This document shows positions 52,127 to 61,669 of a stretch of 64,000 bases of DNA, piece by piece. Origin of the DNA: Candidatus Laterigemmans baculatus. Lineage in GTDB: Bacteria; Planctomycetota; Planctomycetia; Pirellulales; Pirellulaceae. Position numbers and translations under genes: made by a program. The notes below the pieces were generated by a model, which ran no database searches, was not told where the DNA came from, and saw only the letters and a program-made list of their open reading frames with translations. The stretch lies in contig NZ_WRPR01000011.1 in assembly GCF_010367455.1 (NCBI RefSeq), forward strand, positions 47,830 through 111,829, given 5' to 3'. Position 1 is the first letter of the stretch, and each line of letters opens with the position of its first letter.

Positions 52127-52537
52127 TTATTCGCTCGTCAGAGCGAAATCGGCGACGTTCTCTCCCGAAGTAATATCCGTCGTCAGCTCCGTTCGCGAAT
52201 TGTACTTGGCGGGAATATACATTTCACCCACCGGCACGCGTTCCCCCGGGTTCGACTCGTCAAACTTTCCCGGAATCGGTCGTGAAGCGGTGACTTCGAC
52301 CGAGCTCGTTCCCACCGGAACTTCAGCCGAATACTTTCCATCGACGATCGGAGCGCTGAACGCACGCGAATCGGTCGTACCCCGGAACTGAATGCGACCT
52401 TCCTTCACCGGCTCGCCATCGAACGTCACCGTCCCCTCAACCGGCTCCAATCCATCGTCCGAGGACGAGCAACCGCAGAGCCCCACACACAACAGGGCCG
52501 CGGCAACCAAACTCCAAACTTGCGATCGCATGCACAT
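52127..52537 (-). CDS. Carboxypeptidase-regulatory-like lipoprotein
   Basis: A 136-residue predicted lipoprotein (hydrophobic segment about 8-20, lipobox L-C-G-C at Cys23). The ATG at 52537 is chosen over a TTG three codons upstream; an ATG two codons later is also possible. The mature part is a beta-sandwich with VEGTVTFDGEPVKEGRIQFRG and DGKYSAEVPVGTSSVEV, and closes with the VGEMYIPAKYNSRTELTTDI block. It belongs to the same type as the 32456 lipoprotein but here precedes a sulfatase instead of following a DUF1559 gene. The gap to the sulfatase is 64 bases, so they are probably co-transcribed. Confidence 0.85.
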   Translation of the reverse strand: MCMRSQVWSLVAAALLCVGLCGCSSSDDGLEPVEGTVTFDGEPVKEGRIQFRGTTDSRAFSAPIVDGKYSAEVPVGTSSVEVTASRPIPGKFDESNPGERVPVGEMYIPAKYNSRTELTTDITSGENVADFALTSE

Positions 52538-53107
52538 CGACTTCAAAAGCAGGACAAAGAAACAAGATTCACGAAATCAGCCGCCACGCCCTAGCCCTCG
52601 GTTCTCGAAATTGCCGTGACAACCTCCCTCTCAGCATCACCCTCCCCCCGGGAGGGTCGGGCTCTCAGGCCCGGGGAGGGCCAGCTGAGTCTGTGCGCGC
52701 TCAGGGTTCAACGTCGCGCATCGCCCTCCCCGCTCGTTCCTCGCGACCCTCCCGGGGGAGGGTGTTGTTATGGGTTCTCTGACAGAGTCTCGGGCCTCGC
52801 AGCCCCAGAATTTTCGCTGCAGCACCCGCGGCTAGCGCCGTCGGCTCACGGTCTACTGAAGGAGCTTGGCGTCCGGTTTTCCTGACGTTCTTCACACTCA
52901 CCCTCCCCCCGGGAGGGTCGGGCTCTCAGGCCCGGGGAGGGCCAGCTGCAGCTTTCTGCGGTCAGGGCTCGACGTCGCGCATCACCCTCCCCGCTCGTTC
53001 CTCGCGACCCTCCCGGGGGGAGGGTGTTGTTATGGGTTTTCTGACAGAGCCTCGGGCCTCGCAGCCCCAGAATTTTCGCTGCAGCACCCGCGGCTAGCGC
53101 CGTCGGC
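52538..53107. repeat. Composite duplication: GC-rich element plus half MITE, twice
   Basis: A 570-base gap without a gene. A degraded family A arm (52576-52606) is followed by two near-identical direct copies of a 211-212 base composite (52638-52848 and 52899-53110). In each, a GC-rich CCCTCCCC element is joined to TTCTCTGACAGAG or TTTTCTGACAGAG (the MITE terminal repeat) and the inner half of a family B palindrome. The second copy ends inside the stop codon of the esterase-like gene. A duplication after the two elements had fused explains this best. Confidence 0.8.
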
Positions 53108-55216
53108 TCAGGGCTGCTCCTCGAGCGGCTCTCCGGCGGCGCCGCGCGGATCGCGGCTGCTCAACCGGTCGCCGAGCATCGCTGCCAAGTCGGGCAGATC
53201 GTAGACCCGCAGCGCTCCATGGACAGCGTTCGCGACTTGGTTCTGACCGAGCGGCGACTCGACCAGATGCGACCACGAAGCCAGCCCCCCTTCGAGCTCG
53301 ACCGAAGCGAATAACTCTGGCTCGAGCGCCGCGGCGTGCAGCGCCGGGACGGTCAGTTCACCGGTAGCCATTAGGTCGACCTGCGAGCCGCCCTCGCTTT
53401 CCGCGAACCAGCGGACCGCGCGGAGGATATCCTCGGTCCGCATCCCGACATACGATTTGCCGAGCAGGTACGCCACGGTCGCATTGCCGCCGTTGCGGCC
53501 AAAGCGTTCGTGGTACCAGGGCCGCCCCTCGGGCAAGGTTTCGCCGACGCCGCGAATGTCGATCGCCAGAACCGTGTGCCCGGACTGCAACCGCTCTGCG
53601 ACCACGCCGCCAGCCGCGAGCGCCGCGTCTTTACCTTCGGCGTGCAGCACACAGGTCAGCGGCCGCGCCTCCCCTTCGGAATCGCCCGCCGCAGCCTGCT
53701 TGGCGGGACGCACGAGCACCGCCGGCAGCCAGATGTCCTCATCCACTTGCAGCACCAGCGGCTGATGCGTCACGCCGTCAACGGTCCGCGGCTCCTTGAA
53801 TTCCAACTTCGCCGCCGGCAGCTCGGCGAGCGGCCGGACTCCGGCGAGCCTGCGGATCTGAGCGAGGAGCTCGTCCCGAGAAGCGGTGCGATGGAGCTCT
53901 CGCCGCTGCTCGGCAAGCCGCTGATTCTCCTGCCGCACTTGATCAAACGCTGACACCTCCCCTTCGAGGTTCAACACTTGCCCCCCCGGGGCGACTTGAA
54001 ACTCTTCGACCGACAGCACCTCCCAGTCGGAATCTTGGACCTCGACAACCTGACCGGTTAGATGCTGCAGCATGAATTTGACGCTCGCGTCACGGAGCAG
54101 CGGATGCCAGCCATGTCCGGCATCGACTTCGGCCAGCTGCATGTTGCCCGCGGCTCCGAGTCGGGTATAGAGCCGCTTGGCAAAACGAAAGCTGTTCCAA
54201 GTCCCTTGAATGTCAAAGAAGTCTTCGGTCGCGCAGGCGATCATCGTCGGCTTGGGAGCCCGCATCATCAGATAGTCGGCGTGATCCATTCCGAACCCGA
54301 TCTGGCCGTGGATGTTTTGCTCCGAATCTTGCGGACCAATCGTTTCCAACAACCGCTGAAAGCTCGTGATGTAACAACTTGGTGCAGCCGCCTCGATCCG
54401 CTCATCGAGCGCCATCAAATAGGAGGTCTGCGTGCCACCACCACTGTTGCCCATACATCCAATTCGGTCGCCCCGAATATCTTCCCGCGACTGCAGGTAA
54501 TCGATCGCCCGCATCCCATCCCAGATTTCCCAGCGAGCCGTGTTCCAGCCGACCAGCATCGCCGCGGTGCCGAGCAAAGAGTGTTCGGTCGTGGCGCTCG
54601 GGACCGCGGGTTTGCCATCTTCGCCGAGGATCTGTTTGCGCTCTCCTTGCCCGATGGGGTCAATGATGAAGCCGGCGATGCCATATTTCGCGGCCAGCGC
54701 CGTGCCGCGCTGATATCCCTCATACTGCTTTCCTTCGGCGCTATGACCACAGACAACGAGCACCGCGGGCCAGGGGGGCGGAAACCGTTCGGGATCCGGA
54801 AGGAAGAGGCCGCCCGTGACATGGAATCCGGGAAGGCTTTCAAACAATATTTTCTCGATCGTGAACCCGTCCCGTTCGATCCGGTCGACGACTTGGGGAT
54901 TCAGCGGGCTCCGCTCGGGCAGCCCTCCGAGCTGTTCGACAAAGAACTCTCGCATCTTCGTCTGATAGGCTTCGATCTCGGCCGGTTCGGTCCGCGCCTC
55001 ATAACGCTCTTTCCATGCCTCGGTTTGCTGGCGGACCTGACGCAAGAGTGAGTCCCGGACCATCGTTCCGGGCGTGGTTTCGGACGCCGCTTCTTCGGAA
55101 GGCGTCGTGGCCAGGGGAAGCGAATCGCTCAAGACCGACTGCGCTCGCACGTCGGCGACGCAGCTCAGGGAGATGCCGACAGCGAGGCAAAATATCAGCA
55201 GTGGACAGCGGGCCAT
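53108..55216 (-). CDS. Acetyl-xylan-esterase/prolyl-oligopeptidase-like exported hydrolase
   Basis: A 702-residue protein with a signal peptide (start at ATG 55216, hydrophobic 4-19, cleavage near VRAQS). The first half is an alpha/beta hydrolase of the acetyl xylan esterase type: PAVLVVCGHSAEGK, the nucleophile G-N-S-G-G-G in RIGCMGNSGGGTQTS, and a late EVDAGHGWHPLL with the His. The second half has a second, weaker hydrolase-like region (LAIDIRGVGETLPEG). This double layout is common in planctomycetes and acts outside the cytoplasm, possibly on acetylated glycans. The TGA stop lies within the repeat ending at 53110. The promoter is in the 373-base divergent gap upstream. Confidence 0.8.
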   Translation of the reverse strand: MARCPLLIFCLAVGISLSCVADVRAQSVLSDSLPLATTPSEEAASETTPGTMVRDSLLRQVRQQTEAWKERYEARTEPAEIEAYQTKMREFFVEQLGGLPERSPLNPQVVDRIERDGFTIEKILFESLPGFHVTGGLFLPDPERFPPPWPAVLVVCGHSAEGKQYEGYQRGTALAAKYGIAGFIIDPIGQGERKQILGEDGKPAVPSATTEHSLLGTAAMLVGWNTARWEIWDGMRAIDYLQSREDIRGDRIGCMGNSGGGTQTSYLMALDERIEAAAPSCYITSFQRLLETIGPQDSEQNIHGQIGFGMDHADYLMMRAPKPTMIACATEDFFDIQGTWNSFRFAKRLYTRLGAAGNMQLAEVDAGHGWHPLLRDASVKFMLQHLTGQVVEVQDSDWEVLSVEEFQVAPGGQVLNLEGEVSAFDQVRQENQRLAEQRRELHRTASRDELLAQIRRLAGVRPLAELPAAKLEFKEPRTVDGVTHQPLVLQVDEDIWLPAVLVRPAKQAAAGDSEGEARPLTCVLHAEGKDAALAAGGVVAERLQSGHTVLAIDIRGVGETLPEGRPWYHERFGRNGGNATVAYLLGKSYVGMRTEDILRAVRWFAESEGGSQVDLMATGELTVPALHAAALEPELFASVELEGGLASWSHLVESPLGQNQVANAVHGALRVYDLPDLAAMLGDRLSSRDPRGAAGEPLEEQP

Positions 55217-55589
55217 CGGTTCACTCTCGTTCAACTAAAGGAGGTGCGGCAGGAAATTCTAGAGCTCGGTCAGAAAACCCTGAGCCGACGGCGCTAGCCG
55301 CGGGTGCTGCAGCGGAAATCCCAAGGCAGCGAGGCCCGAGGCTAGCGCCTACGGCTCAAGAATTTCGAAATCGCCCGGTTTTCTGACAGGGCTATGAACG
55401 TACTGGGGTCTCAAGGGTGCAGCGGCAACGAGGCCCAGTCAAGCAAGCGACTCGCAAGCGCGCCACATCTTTCCTTGTAGCAACCATACTTTTACCCGGT
55501 TATAATGGGAGGCCTCCCGCCCCCGATTCTACGATCCGGCCGCGGCATCTCGAGCCTGCCGCCTCCGATCGCCTACCTCGGAATCCGAC
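55217..55589. promoter_or_regulatory. Divergent intergenic region with a MITE-like insertion
   Basis: The 373-base gap between divergent transcription units (esterase-like gene and DUF1549/DUF1553 operon). It contains the 130-base MITE-like unit (55264-55393) and, from 55394 to 55589, a more AT-rich stretch (CTTGTAGCAACCATACTTTTACC near 55472-55495) that probably holds the plus-strand promoter. I could not assign boxes with confidence. Confidence 0.5.
55264..55393. mobile_element. 130-bp MITE-like element, copy B
   Basis: Same length and structure as copy A at 28407-28536 but in the opposite orientation. The ends are GCTCGGTCAGAAAACCC and GGTTTTCTGACAGGGC, with a family B palindrome (55281-55358) nested next to the left end. 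It lies in a promoter region, close to the esterase-like gene start. Confidence 0.75.
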
Positions 55590-57881
55590 ATGGACAACGC
55601 GATCCCCGCCGCGCTGGACTCTGTGCGCCCCAGGCTTCTGCGTCTGAGGCTTCTGTGGGCAATCCTCTCGCTTGGCATCTGGAGTGGTTCGTTCGCAGCC
55701 CCCGCTCTTGCCAAGGAGCCCGCAGCTCCCGGCGGGCCTGCCGAGGACACCGTCAGCTTCGTCAACGACGTGATGCCGTGGTTGACCAAAGCGAATTGCA
55801 ATTCGGGCGGTTGTCATGCGAAAGCCGGAGGAGGCCAGAACGGTTTCCAACTTTCGCTGCTCGGTTTTGAGCCGCAAGATGACTACGCGAGCATCGTGCG
55901 GGAAGCCCGCGGGCGGCGGATCGTCCGCGCTGCGCCGGAGGAAAGTTTGATCCTCAAAAAAGCCTCCGGCGGGATCCCGCATGGCGGCGGCGTCCGCTTG
56001 GTGCGAGGCTCAGCGGGCTACGACACGATTCTTCGCTGGATCCAGCAAGGCGCCACCGACAGCCTTCCCTCGGAACCGGAACTCGTCTCGCTCGAGGTTC
56101 AGCCCAATGGCGAAGTGGTCGAGATGGGAGGCGAGCGTCAGCTGACGGCCTTGGCGACCTATTCCGACGGCACCGTCCGCGACGTCACCGAGCTGGCGCT
56201 CTACGAATCGAACCAAGAGGCGATGGCGGAGGTTACCGACGACGGCCGGGTCAGCATCCAGCGGCTGCCGGGCAGGGTGGCGGTGATGGCCCGGTTCCAA
56301 GGCAAAGTGGCTGTCTTCACCGCCTCGGTCCCGTTGGGCGCCCCGGTCGAAGACTTGCCCGAGCCGGTGAATTTCATCGACGAGCATGTCTTCGCAAACC
56401 TGCGCCAGATCGGCATTCCCCCCTCGCCGGTCTGCGACGATCCGACGTTTCTGCGGCGGGTCACGATCGACATCGCCGGCCGACTTCCCACCGCCGAGGA
56501 AGCCAAAGCGTTTTTGGCCGACACCGCCCCGGATCGCCGCGATCAGGTGATCGAGCGATTGCTCCGCAGCCCGAACTACGCGGACTACTTCGCCAACAAA
56601 TGGACGCCGCTCCTGAAGAATCGCCGCGACGATGCCAGCGACATCACCTCGAACTTTGCTTTCCATGCTTGGCTTCGCGACAGCTTGTTAGCGAACGTTC
56701 CCTACGACCAACTCGTGCGGGAGCTTTTGGCCGCGACTGGAACGGTCGTCGAGAACCCGCCAGTCGCCTGGTACAAGCGGGTCAAGGATCCGAAGGAGCA
56801 GCTCGAGGACATCACCCAATTATTCCTCGGCGTTCGGATGCAGTGTGCCCAGTGCCATCACCATCCGTTTGAGCGCTGGAGCCAAGACGATTACTACAGC
56901 ATGGCGGCCTTCTTCAGCCGCATCGGACGCAAGCCGACTGGCGTGCGAGGCGAGGATCTGATCTTCCACGACCGGGGTCCTGCCACGGCCGTGAACGTCA
57001 AATCGGGCGAAGCGCTCCCGCCGGCCGCGCTCGGCGACGATGTGGGAACGATTACGCCGGACGAGGACCCGCGGCTGCGGCTGGCCGATTGGATGGGCTC
57101 ACCCGAGAACCCGTACTTCGCCAAGGCGCTGGTCAATCGTTACTGGAAACACTTTTTCAGCCGCGGGTTGATCGAGCCGGAGGATGATATTCGCGATACC
57201 AATCCGCCAACCAATCCCGAGCTGCTTGCCGCCCTCGAAGCGCACTTTATCGAGAGCGGTTTTGATCTGAAAGAACTCGTCCGCGTGATCACGCGTTCGC
57301 GGACCTATCAACTCAGCTCGATTCCGAACGAGAAGAATTGGGTCGACCGCCAGAATTATTCTCGGTTCTATTTGCGGCGGTTACAGGCGGAGGTCATGCT
57401 CGATTCGATCGATGATCTGACCGGAGCGAACACGAATTTCGCCAACCTGCCGGCCGAGACGCGGGCGATCGCGCTGCCGGATAACAGCTACACGAAATCG
57501 TCGCCGTTCCTGCAGGTTTTCGGGCGGCCCGAGGCGGCGAGCGTCTGCGAGTGCGAGCGCGTGCAATCCTCCAGCCTCGCGCAAAGTCTGCACCTGATCA
57601 ATTCGGCGGATATCAAGAACAAGCTGGCCACGGCGGGCGGGCGGGCGGCAGAACTGTCGGCCGCTGAGATGACGCCGGAGGAAAAAATCCACGCGCTCTA
57701 TCTGGCCGCGTTCTCACGCCCTCCGCTGCCGGAGGAACTAGAAACGGCGGTGGCCTATCTCAACGAACCGCTGCTCGATGCCAGCGGCAAACCGCTCGCT
57801 CCGGAAGCGGCCGAGAAGCAGAGTTTCCAGGATCTGATCTGGGCGCTGATGAATACGAAAGAGTTCCTCTTCAACCACTGA
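55590..57881 (+). CDS. DUF1549/DUF1553 protein with a Big_2-like domain (intact)
   Basis: A 763-residue exported protein with a signal peptide (residues 1-41). The first heme-like site is C-x4-C-H (KANCNSGGCHAKAGG), the family variant. A bacterial Ig-like (Big_2) domain covers about residues 165-250. A DUF1549 domain with the canonical C-A-Q-C-H heme motif (RMQCAQCHHHPFERWSQDDYY) covers about 265-460, and a DUF1553 domain about 505-755 (LADWMGSPENPYFAKALVNRYW). It is complete here, unlike the remnant at 1-750. It is the first gene of an operon with a PPC protein and DUF1501. The presumed role is surface redox or carbohydrate handling; function unproven. Confidence 0.93.
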   Translation: MDNAIPAALDSVRPRLLRLRLLWAILSLGIWSGSFAAPALAKEPAAPGGPAEDTVSFVNDVMPWLTKANCNSGGCHAKAGGGQNGFQLSLLGFEPQDDYASIVREARGRRIVRAAPEESLILKKASGGIPHGGGVRLVRGSAGYDTILRWIQQGATDSLPSEPELVSLEVQPNGEVVEMGGERQLTALATYSDGTVRDVTELALYESNQEAMAEVTDDGRVSIQRLPGRVAVMARFQGKVAVFTASVPLGAPVEDLPEPVNFIDEHVFANLRQIGIPPSPVCDDPTFLRRVTIDIAGRLPTAEEAKAFLADTAPDRRDQVIERLLRSPNYADYFANKWTPLLKNRRDDASDITSNFAFHAWLRDSLLANVPYDQLVRELLAATGTVVENPPVAWYKRVKDPKEQLEDITQLFLGVRMQCAQCHHHPFERWSQDDYYSMAAFFSRIGRKPTGVRGEDLIFHDRGPATAVNVKSGEALPPAALGDDVGTITPDEDPRLRLADWMGSPENPYFAKALVNRYWKHFFSRGLIEPEDDIRDTNPPTNPELLAALEAHFIESGFDLKELVRVITRSRTYQLSSIPNEKNWVDRQNYSRFYLRRLQAEVMLDSIDDLTGANTNFANLPAETRAIALPDNSYTKSSPFLQVFGRPEAASVCECERVQSSSLAQSLHLINSADIKNKLATAGGRAAELSAAEMTPEEKIHALYLAAFSRPPLPEELETAVAYLNEPLLDASGKPLAPEAAEKQSFQDLIWALMNTKEFLFNH

Positions 57882-57909
57882 TCCAACGAGTTCTGGCGAG
57901 TCCCCTCCG

Positions 57910-59943
57910 ATGAAATTCAAGATCGCGCTTCGCTTGGCATTTTCAGCGGCCCTGCTGGGATCGGTTCCAGCCGTCCAGGCGCAATCGGTCTGCCTGCCAT
58001 CGCCCCGCTTGCTAACCACGATGCCGATGGGCGGGCAAGTCGGCACGACGGTGGAGATCACGATCACCGGCGAGCATCTCGAGGGAGCTGAAGAGCTGCG
58101 GTTTTCGAACCCCGCTCTGGTTGCCAAACCGAAGCTGGACGACAAAGGGGCCGTAGTCCCGAATGTGTATGTCGTCACGATCGGTGCCGATTGCCCGCTT
58201 GGGATTCACGAGGCGCGCCTGATGACTCGGCTGGGGCTCTCTTCCTCACGCGTGTTCAACGTGGGTGCCCTGCCGGAAACGACTCGCGATCGCTCGAACA
58301 CCTCGCTCGAGACGGCATATCCGATCGCGCTCGATTCGGTCTGCAACGCGGTGATGACCAAGCAGGGCATCGACTACTACCGTTTCGAGGCCGAGCAGGG
58401 TCAGCGGGTCGTGATCGACTGCGCGGCGATGGGAATCGAGTCGAAGCTTAAACCGGTGCTGATCGTCGCCGACGAGAAAGGGGCCGACCTCCAAGTCGAG
58501 CGGCGCGGAGGAGCGATCGATTTCACCGCACCGAGCTCCGGTGCGTATGTGATCAAAGTCCACGACCTGACTTACAACGGTGGTCCCCACTACTTCTATC
58601 GCTTGGCGATCCGCACCGCCGAAGGAGACGCGCTCGTGCCGCCATTCCCGGCGGTTCAGACGGTCAGCTCGTTCTCGTGGCCACCGCCCGGGTTGGCCGC
58701 TGCGGCTCCACTCTCCGAGGCCGAGCCGAACAACGAGCAGGCCGAAGCGCAGCCGATCACGCTGCCATGCGACATCGCCGGCAGCTTCTTCCCGGCAGCC
58801 GACGTCGACGTGTTTGAGTTTACGGCCAAAAAGGGAGAGGTCTGGTGGATCGAGGTCGCCTCCGAGCGACTCGGGCTGGCGACCGATCCGGCGATCGTGG
58901 TCCAGCACGTCAGCGGCAGCGGAGCGGAGGAGAAGTTGACCGACGTGGTGGAGTTGAGCGATATCCCGAGCCCGGTGAAAGTCTCGAGCAACGGATATTC
59001 CTACGACGGTCCTCCCTACAACGCCGGCTCGACCGATATCCTCGGCAAGCTCGAGATCCAACAGGATGGCGTGCATCGGCTGCAGATCCGCGACTTGTTT
59101 GGCGGCACGCGGAAAGATCCCCGCAACATTTACCGGTTGGTCATTCGTAAAGCCGCACCCGACTTTGCGGTGGTCGGTTGGGCGCTGCACATGAATCTGC
59201 GAAACGGCGATCGCAATGCGCTCTCCAAACCGGTCGCCCTCCGCGGTGGGGCGACGATGGCGCTCGAGGTCGTGGTGGTGCGGCGCGATGGATTTGATGG
59301 CGAGATCGAGCTGCTGATGGAGAACCTGCCTGCCGGGGTGACCGCCAGCGGGCTGAAGATTCCCGCGGGCGCTTCCCGCGGAATCATGCTGGTCACCGCC
59401 GCCGAAGATGCACCCCGCGGAGTCAGCAACGCCACGTTCCTCGGCCGGGCGACGATCAACGGGGAAACGGTCACTCGCCCCGGCCGCATCGCCTCGATGC
59501 AGTGGCCGGTCCCGAATGCGTGGAGTGAGATTCCCAATCCACGGCTGTTGATCGATGTGCCGGTTTCGGTCTCCGGGACCGAATTGGCGCCGATCACGGT
59601 CGAACCGGCCGAGGACAAGCTGTGGGAAGTCGCCGCCGGAGAGAAGCTCGCGATCCCGTTGTCGCTGACCCGCCGCAGCGAGTTTTCCGGAGCCAACATC
59701 AACTTCAAAACTTATGGCGCCGGTTTCGAAGGAGCCCCCGCGTTTGATGTTCCTCTGGGTGCTGAAATCTCGATTGTCAATCTCGACTTGGCCGCTTTGA
59801 AAACTCCTCCGGGAGAGTATGTGATCGCGTTCTATGGCAGCGCGGTCACCAAGTACAAACAAAATCCTGAGGCGGAACCTCAGGATATCGCCGATATTGT
59901 TGTGTCCGAGCCCATCACGATCCGCGTCAAACCAGCAGAATAA
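57910..59943 (+). CDS. Exported protein with pre-peptidase C-terminal (PPC) domains
   Basis: A 677-residue exported protein (signal peptide residues 1-24, cleavage after VQAQS). An N-terminal IPT/TIG-like segment (MPMGGQVGTTVEITITGEHLEG, in parts) is followed by two PPC-like beta domains: GIDYYRFEAEQGQRVVIDC (about residues 150-240) and DVDVFEFTAKKGEVWWIEV (about 290-400). Beta-rich C-terminal domains follow. There is no enzyme motif. It is typical of planctomycete operons between DUF1553 and DUF1501 genes and is probably a surface or binding component. It lies 28 bases after the first gene and two bases before DUF1501. Confidence 0.88.
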   Translation: MKFKIALRLAFSAALLGSVPAVQAQSVCLPSPRLLTTMPMGGQVGTTVEITITGEHLEGAEELRFSNPALVAKPKLDDKGAVVPNVYVVTIGADCPLGIHEARLMTRLGLSSSRVFNVGALPETTRDRSNTSLETAYPIALDSVCNAVMTKQGIDYYRFEAEQGQRVVIDCAAMGIESKLKPVLIVADEKGADLQVERRGGAIDFTAPSSGAYVIKVHDLTYNGGPHYFYRLAIRTAEGDALVPPFPAVQTVSSFSWPPPGLAAAAPLSEAEPNNEQAEAQPITLPCDIAGSFFPAADVDVFEFTAKKGEVWWIEVASERLGLATDPAIVVQHVSGSGAEEKLTDVVELSDIPSPVKVSSNGYSYDGPPYNAGSTDILGKLEIQQDGVHRLQIRDLFGGTRKDPRNIYRLVIRKAAPDFAVVGWALHMNLRNGDRNALSKPVALRGGATMALEVVVVRRDGFDGEIELLMENLPAGVTASGLKIPAGASRGIMLVTAAEDAPRGVSNATFLGRATINGETVTRPGRIASMQWPVPNAWSEIPNPRLLIDVPVSVSGTELAPITVEPAEDKLWEVAAGEKLAIPLSLTRRSEFSGANINFKTYGAGFEGAPAFDVPLGAEISIVNLDLAALKTPPGEYVIAFYGSAVTKYKQNPEAEPQDIADIVVSEPITIRVKPAE

Positions 59944-59945
59944 CC

Positions 59946-61367
59946 ATGACTGACCCGTTCCATGCGTCATCCGTGGGTCCGTGTGCCGGCCCGGACTCCC
60001 GCCGGGGCTTCCTGCGAATGGGCCTCGCCGGGTTTACCACCCTCAGCCTTCCCGGCGTCCTCCGCGCTCGGGCTGCGAGCGACAGCGGTAACTCTGCGGA
60101 GAAAACCGCCGTCATCATGGTTTGGAAGCCGGGCGGTTGCTCGCACATCGACACGTACGATCCCAAACCGAACGCGCCGAGCGAGTATCGGGGACCGTTC
60201 AGCACGATTCCGACCAAAGTCCCCGGAATGCGGTTCTCCGAACTGCTTCCGATGCAGGCCAAGATCGCCGACAAATTCACCGTCCTCCGCTCGATGCGGC
60301 ACAACGCGGCAGGACACCCCGCCGGCAGCATGCGGATGCTCTCGGGCGACCCCGACACTCGCGACAAACCCGAACCCAAACTTCCTGACTGGATGTCGGT
60401 CGCGAATTATCTGCGGGCTCAAGCAGGGCCGCGGACCAATCCGCTGCCCGCTTCGGTCGGAGTCAATCCGCCGACGACTTATAATGGGCCGGCTTATCTG
60501 GGCGATGCTTACGCGCCGTTCTCGGTCACCGGCGATCCGAACCAACCGAACTTTGTGGTCCCCAACATCGGGCTCTCGAATCCCAACGAGGTGATGCCGC
60601 TCGACCGCCGGACTTCGCTCCGCAAGAACCTCGACACGCTGCAGCGAGCTTTTGACAAAGCCGAGGAACTGCAGGCGCTCGACGAGTTCGAAAAGCAGGC
60701 GATGACGCTCCTGACGAACCCCAAAACCAAAGACGCGTTCGACCTCAGCCAAGAAGACGACCGGACGCGGGACCGGTATGGACGCAACACCTGGGGTCAG
60801 CAATTGCTGATGGCTCGACGCTTGGTCGAAGCCGGAGTGGAAGTGCTCACGACCAGCCTCCGCGGACCGCTCTGCGGACGGGTCCAGAACTGGGACGACC
60901 ACGCAGTCAACCATCACATTTTCGACGCGATGCGGTTCCGTGCCCAAGCCTACGACCAAGCCGTCTCGGCGCTGATCGAAGACATCTATGAACGAGGGCT
61001 CGACAAGCGCGTGCTGGTCGTCGTCACCGGCGAGTTCGGTCGCACGCCGAAGATCAATTACCAGCCGAGCACCGGTGCTGGAAACGCCAGCGCCGCGGCC
61101 GGAACCAAGCAGCCCGGCCGCGATCACTGGCCACGGGCTTTTTCGAACATCTGGGCTGGCGGCGGGATCGAGACCGGACGCTATATCGGGGCGACCGACG
61201 AACGGGGCGAGGACGCCATCGAACGGATCTGCAGCGCCGGTGACTTTTTGGCGACGATCTATCGTCACCTCGGAATCGACTCCTCGGCCGTCTTCATCAA
61301 AGACCTCAACGGTCGCCCCACGCCGATCGTCGACCACGGAAAACCGATCCGGGAACTGACCGCGTAA
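59946..61367 (+). CDS. DUF1501 protein, Tat-exported (intact)
   Basis: A 473-residue protein. The N-terminus has a twin-arginine-type signal (SRRGFLRMGLAGFTTLSLPG). The body matches DUF1501 (a sulfatase/alkaline-phosphatase-like fold): MVWKPGGCSHIDTYDPKPNAP, MRHNAAGHPAGSMRMLSG, VLVVVTGEFGRTPKIN and GRDHWPRAFSNIWAGGG. Metal-ligand-like Asp and His residues are present, but no activity is proven for the family. It is the last gene of the three-gene operon starting at 55590 and is the intact counterpart of the remnant at 742-1567. Confidence 0.93.
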   Translation: MTDPFHASSVGPCAGPDSRRGFLRMGLAGFTTLSLPGVLRARAASDSGNSAEKTAVIMVWKPGGCSHIDTYDPKPNAPSEYRGPFSTIPTKVPGMRFSELLPMQAKIADKFTVLRSMRHNAAGHPAGSMRMLSGDPDTRDKPEPKLPDWMSVANYLRAQAGPRTNPLPASVGVNPPTTYNGPAYLGDAYAPFSVTGDPNQPNFVVPNIGLSNPNEVMPLDRRTSLRKNLDTLQRAFDKAEELQALDEFEKQAMTLLTNPKTKDAFDLSQEDDRTRDRYGRNTWGQQLLMARRLVEAGVEVLTTSLRGPLCGRVQNWDDHAVNHHIFDAMRFRAQAYDQAVSALIEDIYERGLDKRVLVVVTGEFGRTPKINYQPSTGAGNASAAAGTKQPGRDHWPRAFSNIWAGGGIETGRYIGATDERGEDAIERICSAGDFLATIYRHLGIDSSAVFIKDLNGRPTPIVDHGKPIRELTA

Positions 61368-61669
61368 GCTCTCGGACTCGGCGCTTGTGTTGGCTGTCGC
61401 ATTATCAGCCGCAACGCGCTAGCGTCCGGTTCTCACAATCTCCGCAGAAACCGGACGCTAGCCCGGATTGTTCATCAGCCGCCGGGCGCTGGCCCCCGGT
61501 TTCCGAAAACGCCGCGAGAACCGGACGCTAGCGCGTGGCGGCTGATGGAAGGCAAAACACGTCGGCCCCCCGCCTAAACGCTCCCGCCTACAGTGGCTGC
61601 GCACCGGCGGCTAAAGTATCGTCCGGCTTTCCAAGTGCGGCTGGACAGGGGCGAAGCGAAGTTTCGACG
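61368..61669. repeat. Intergenic region with two family A units
   Basis: This 302-base gap holds a decayed family A pair (61404-61464, right arm cut) and a complete pair (61473-61546, one CTAG changed to CTGG). From 61547 to 61669 no gene is visible; it should contain the promoter of the next gene. Confidence 0.8.
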
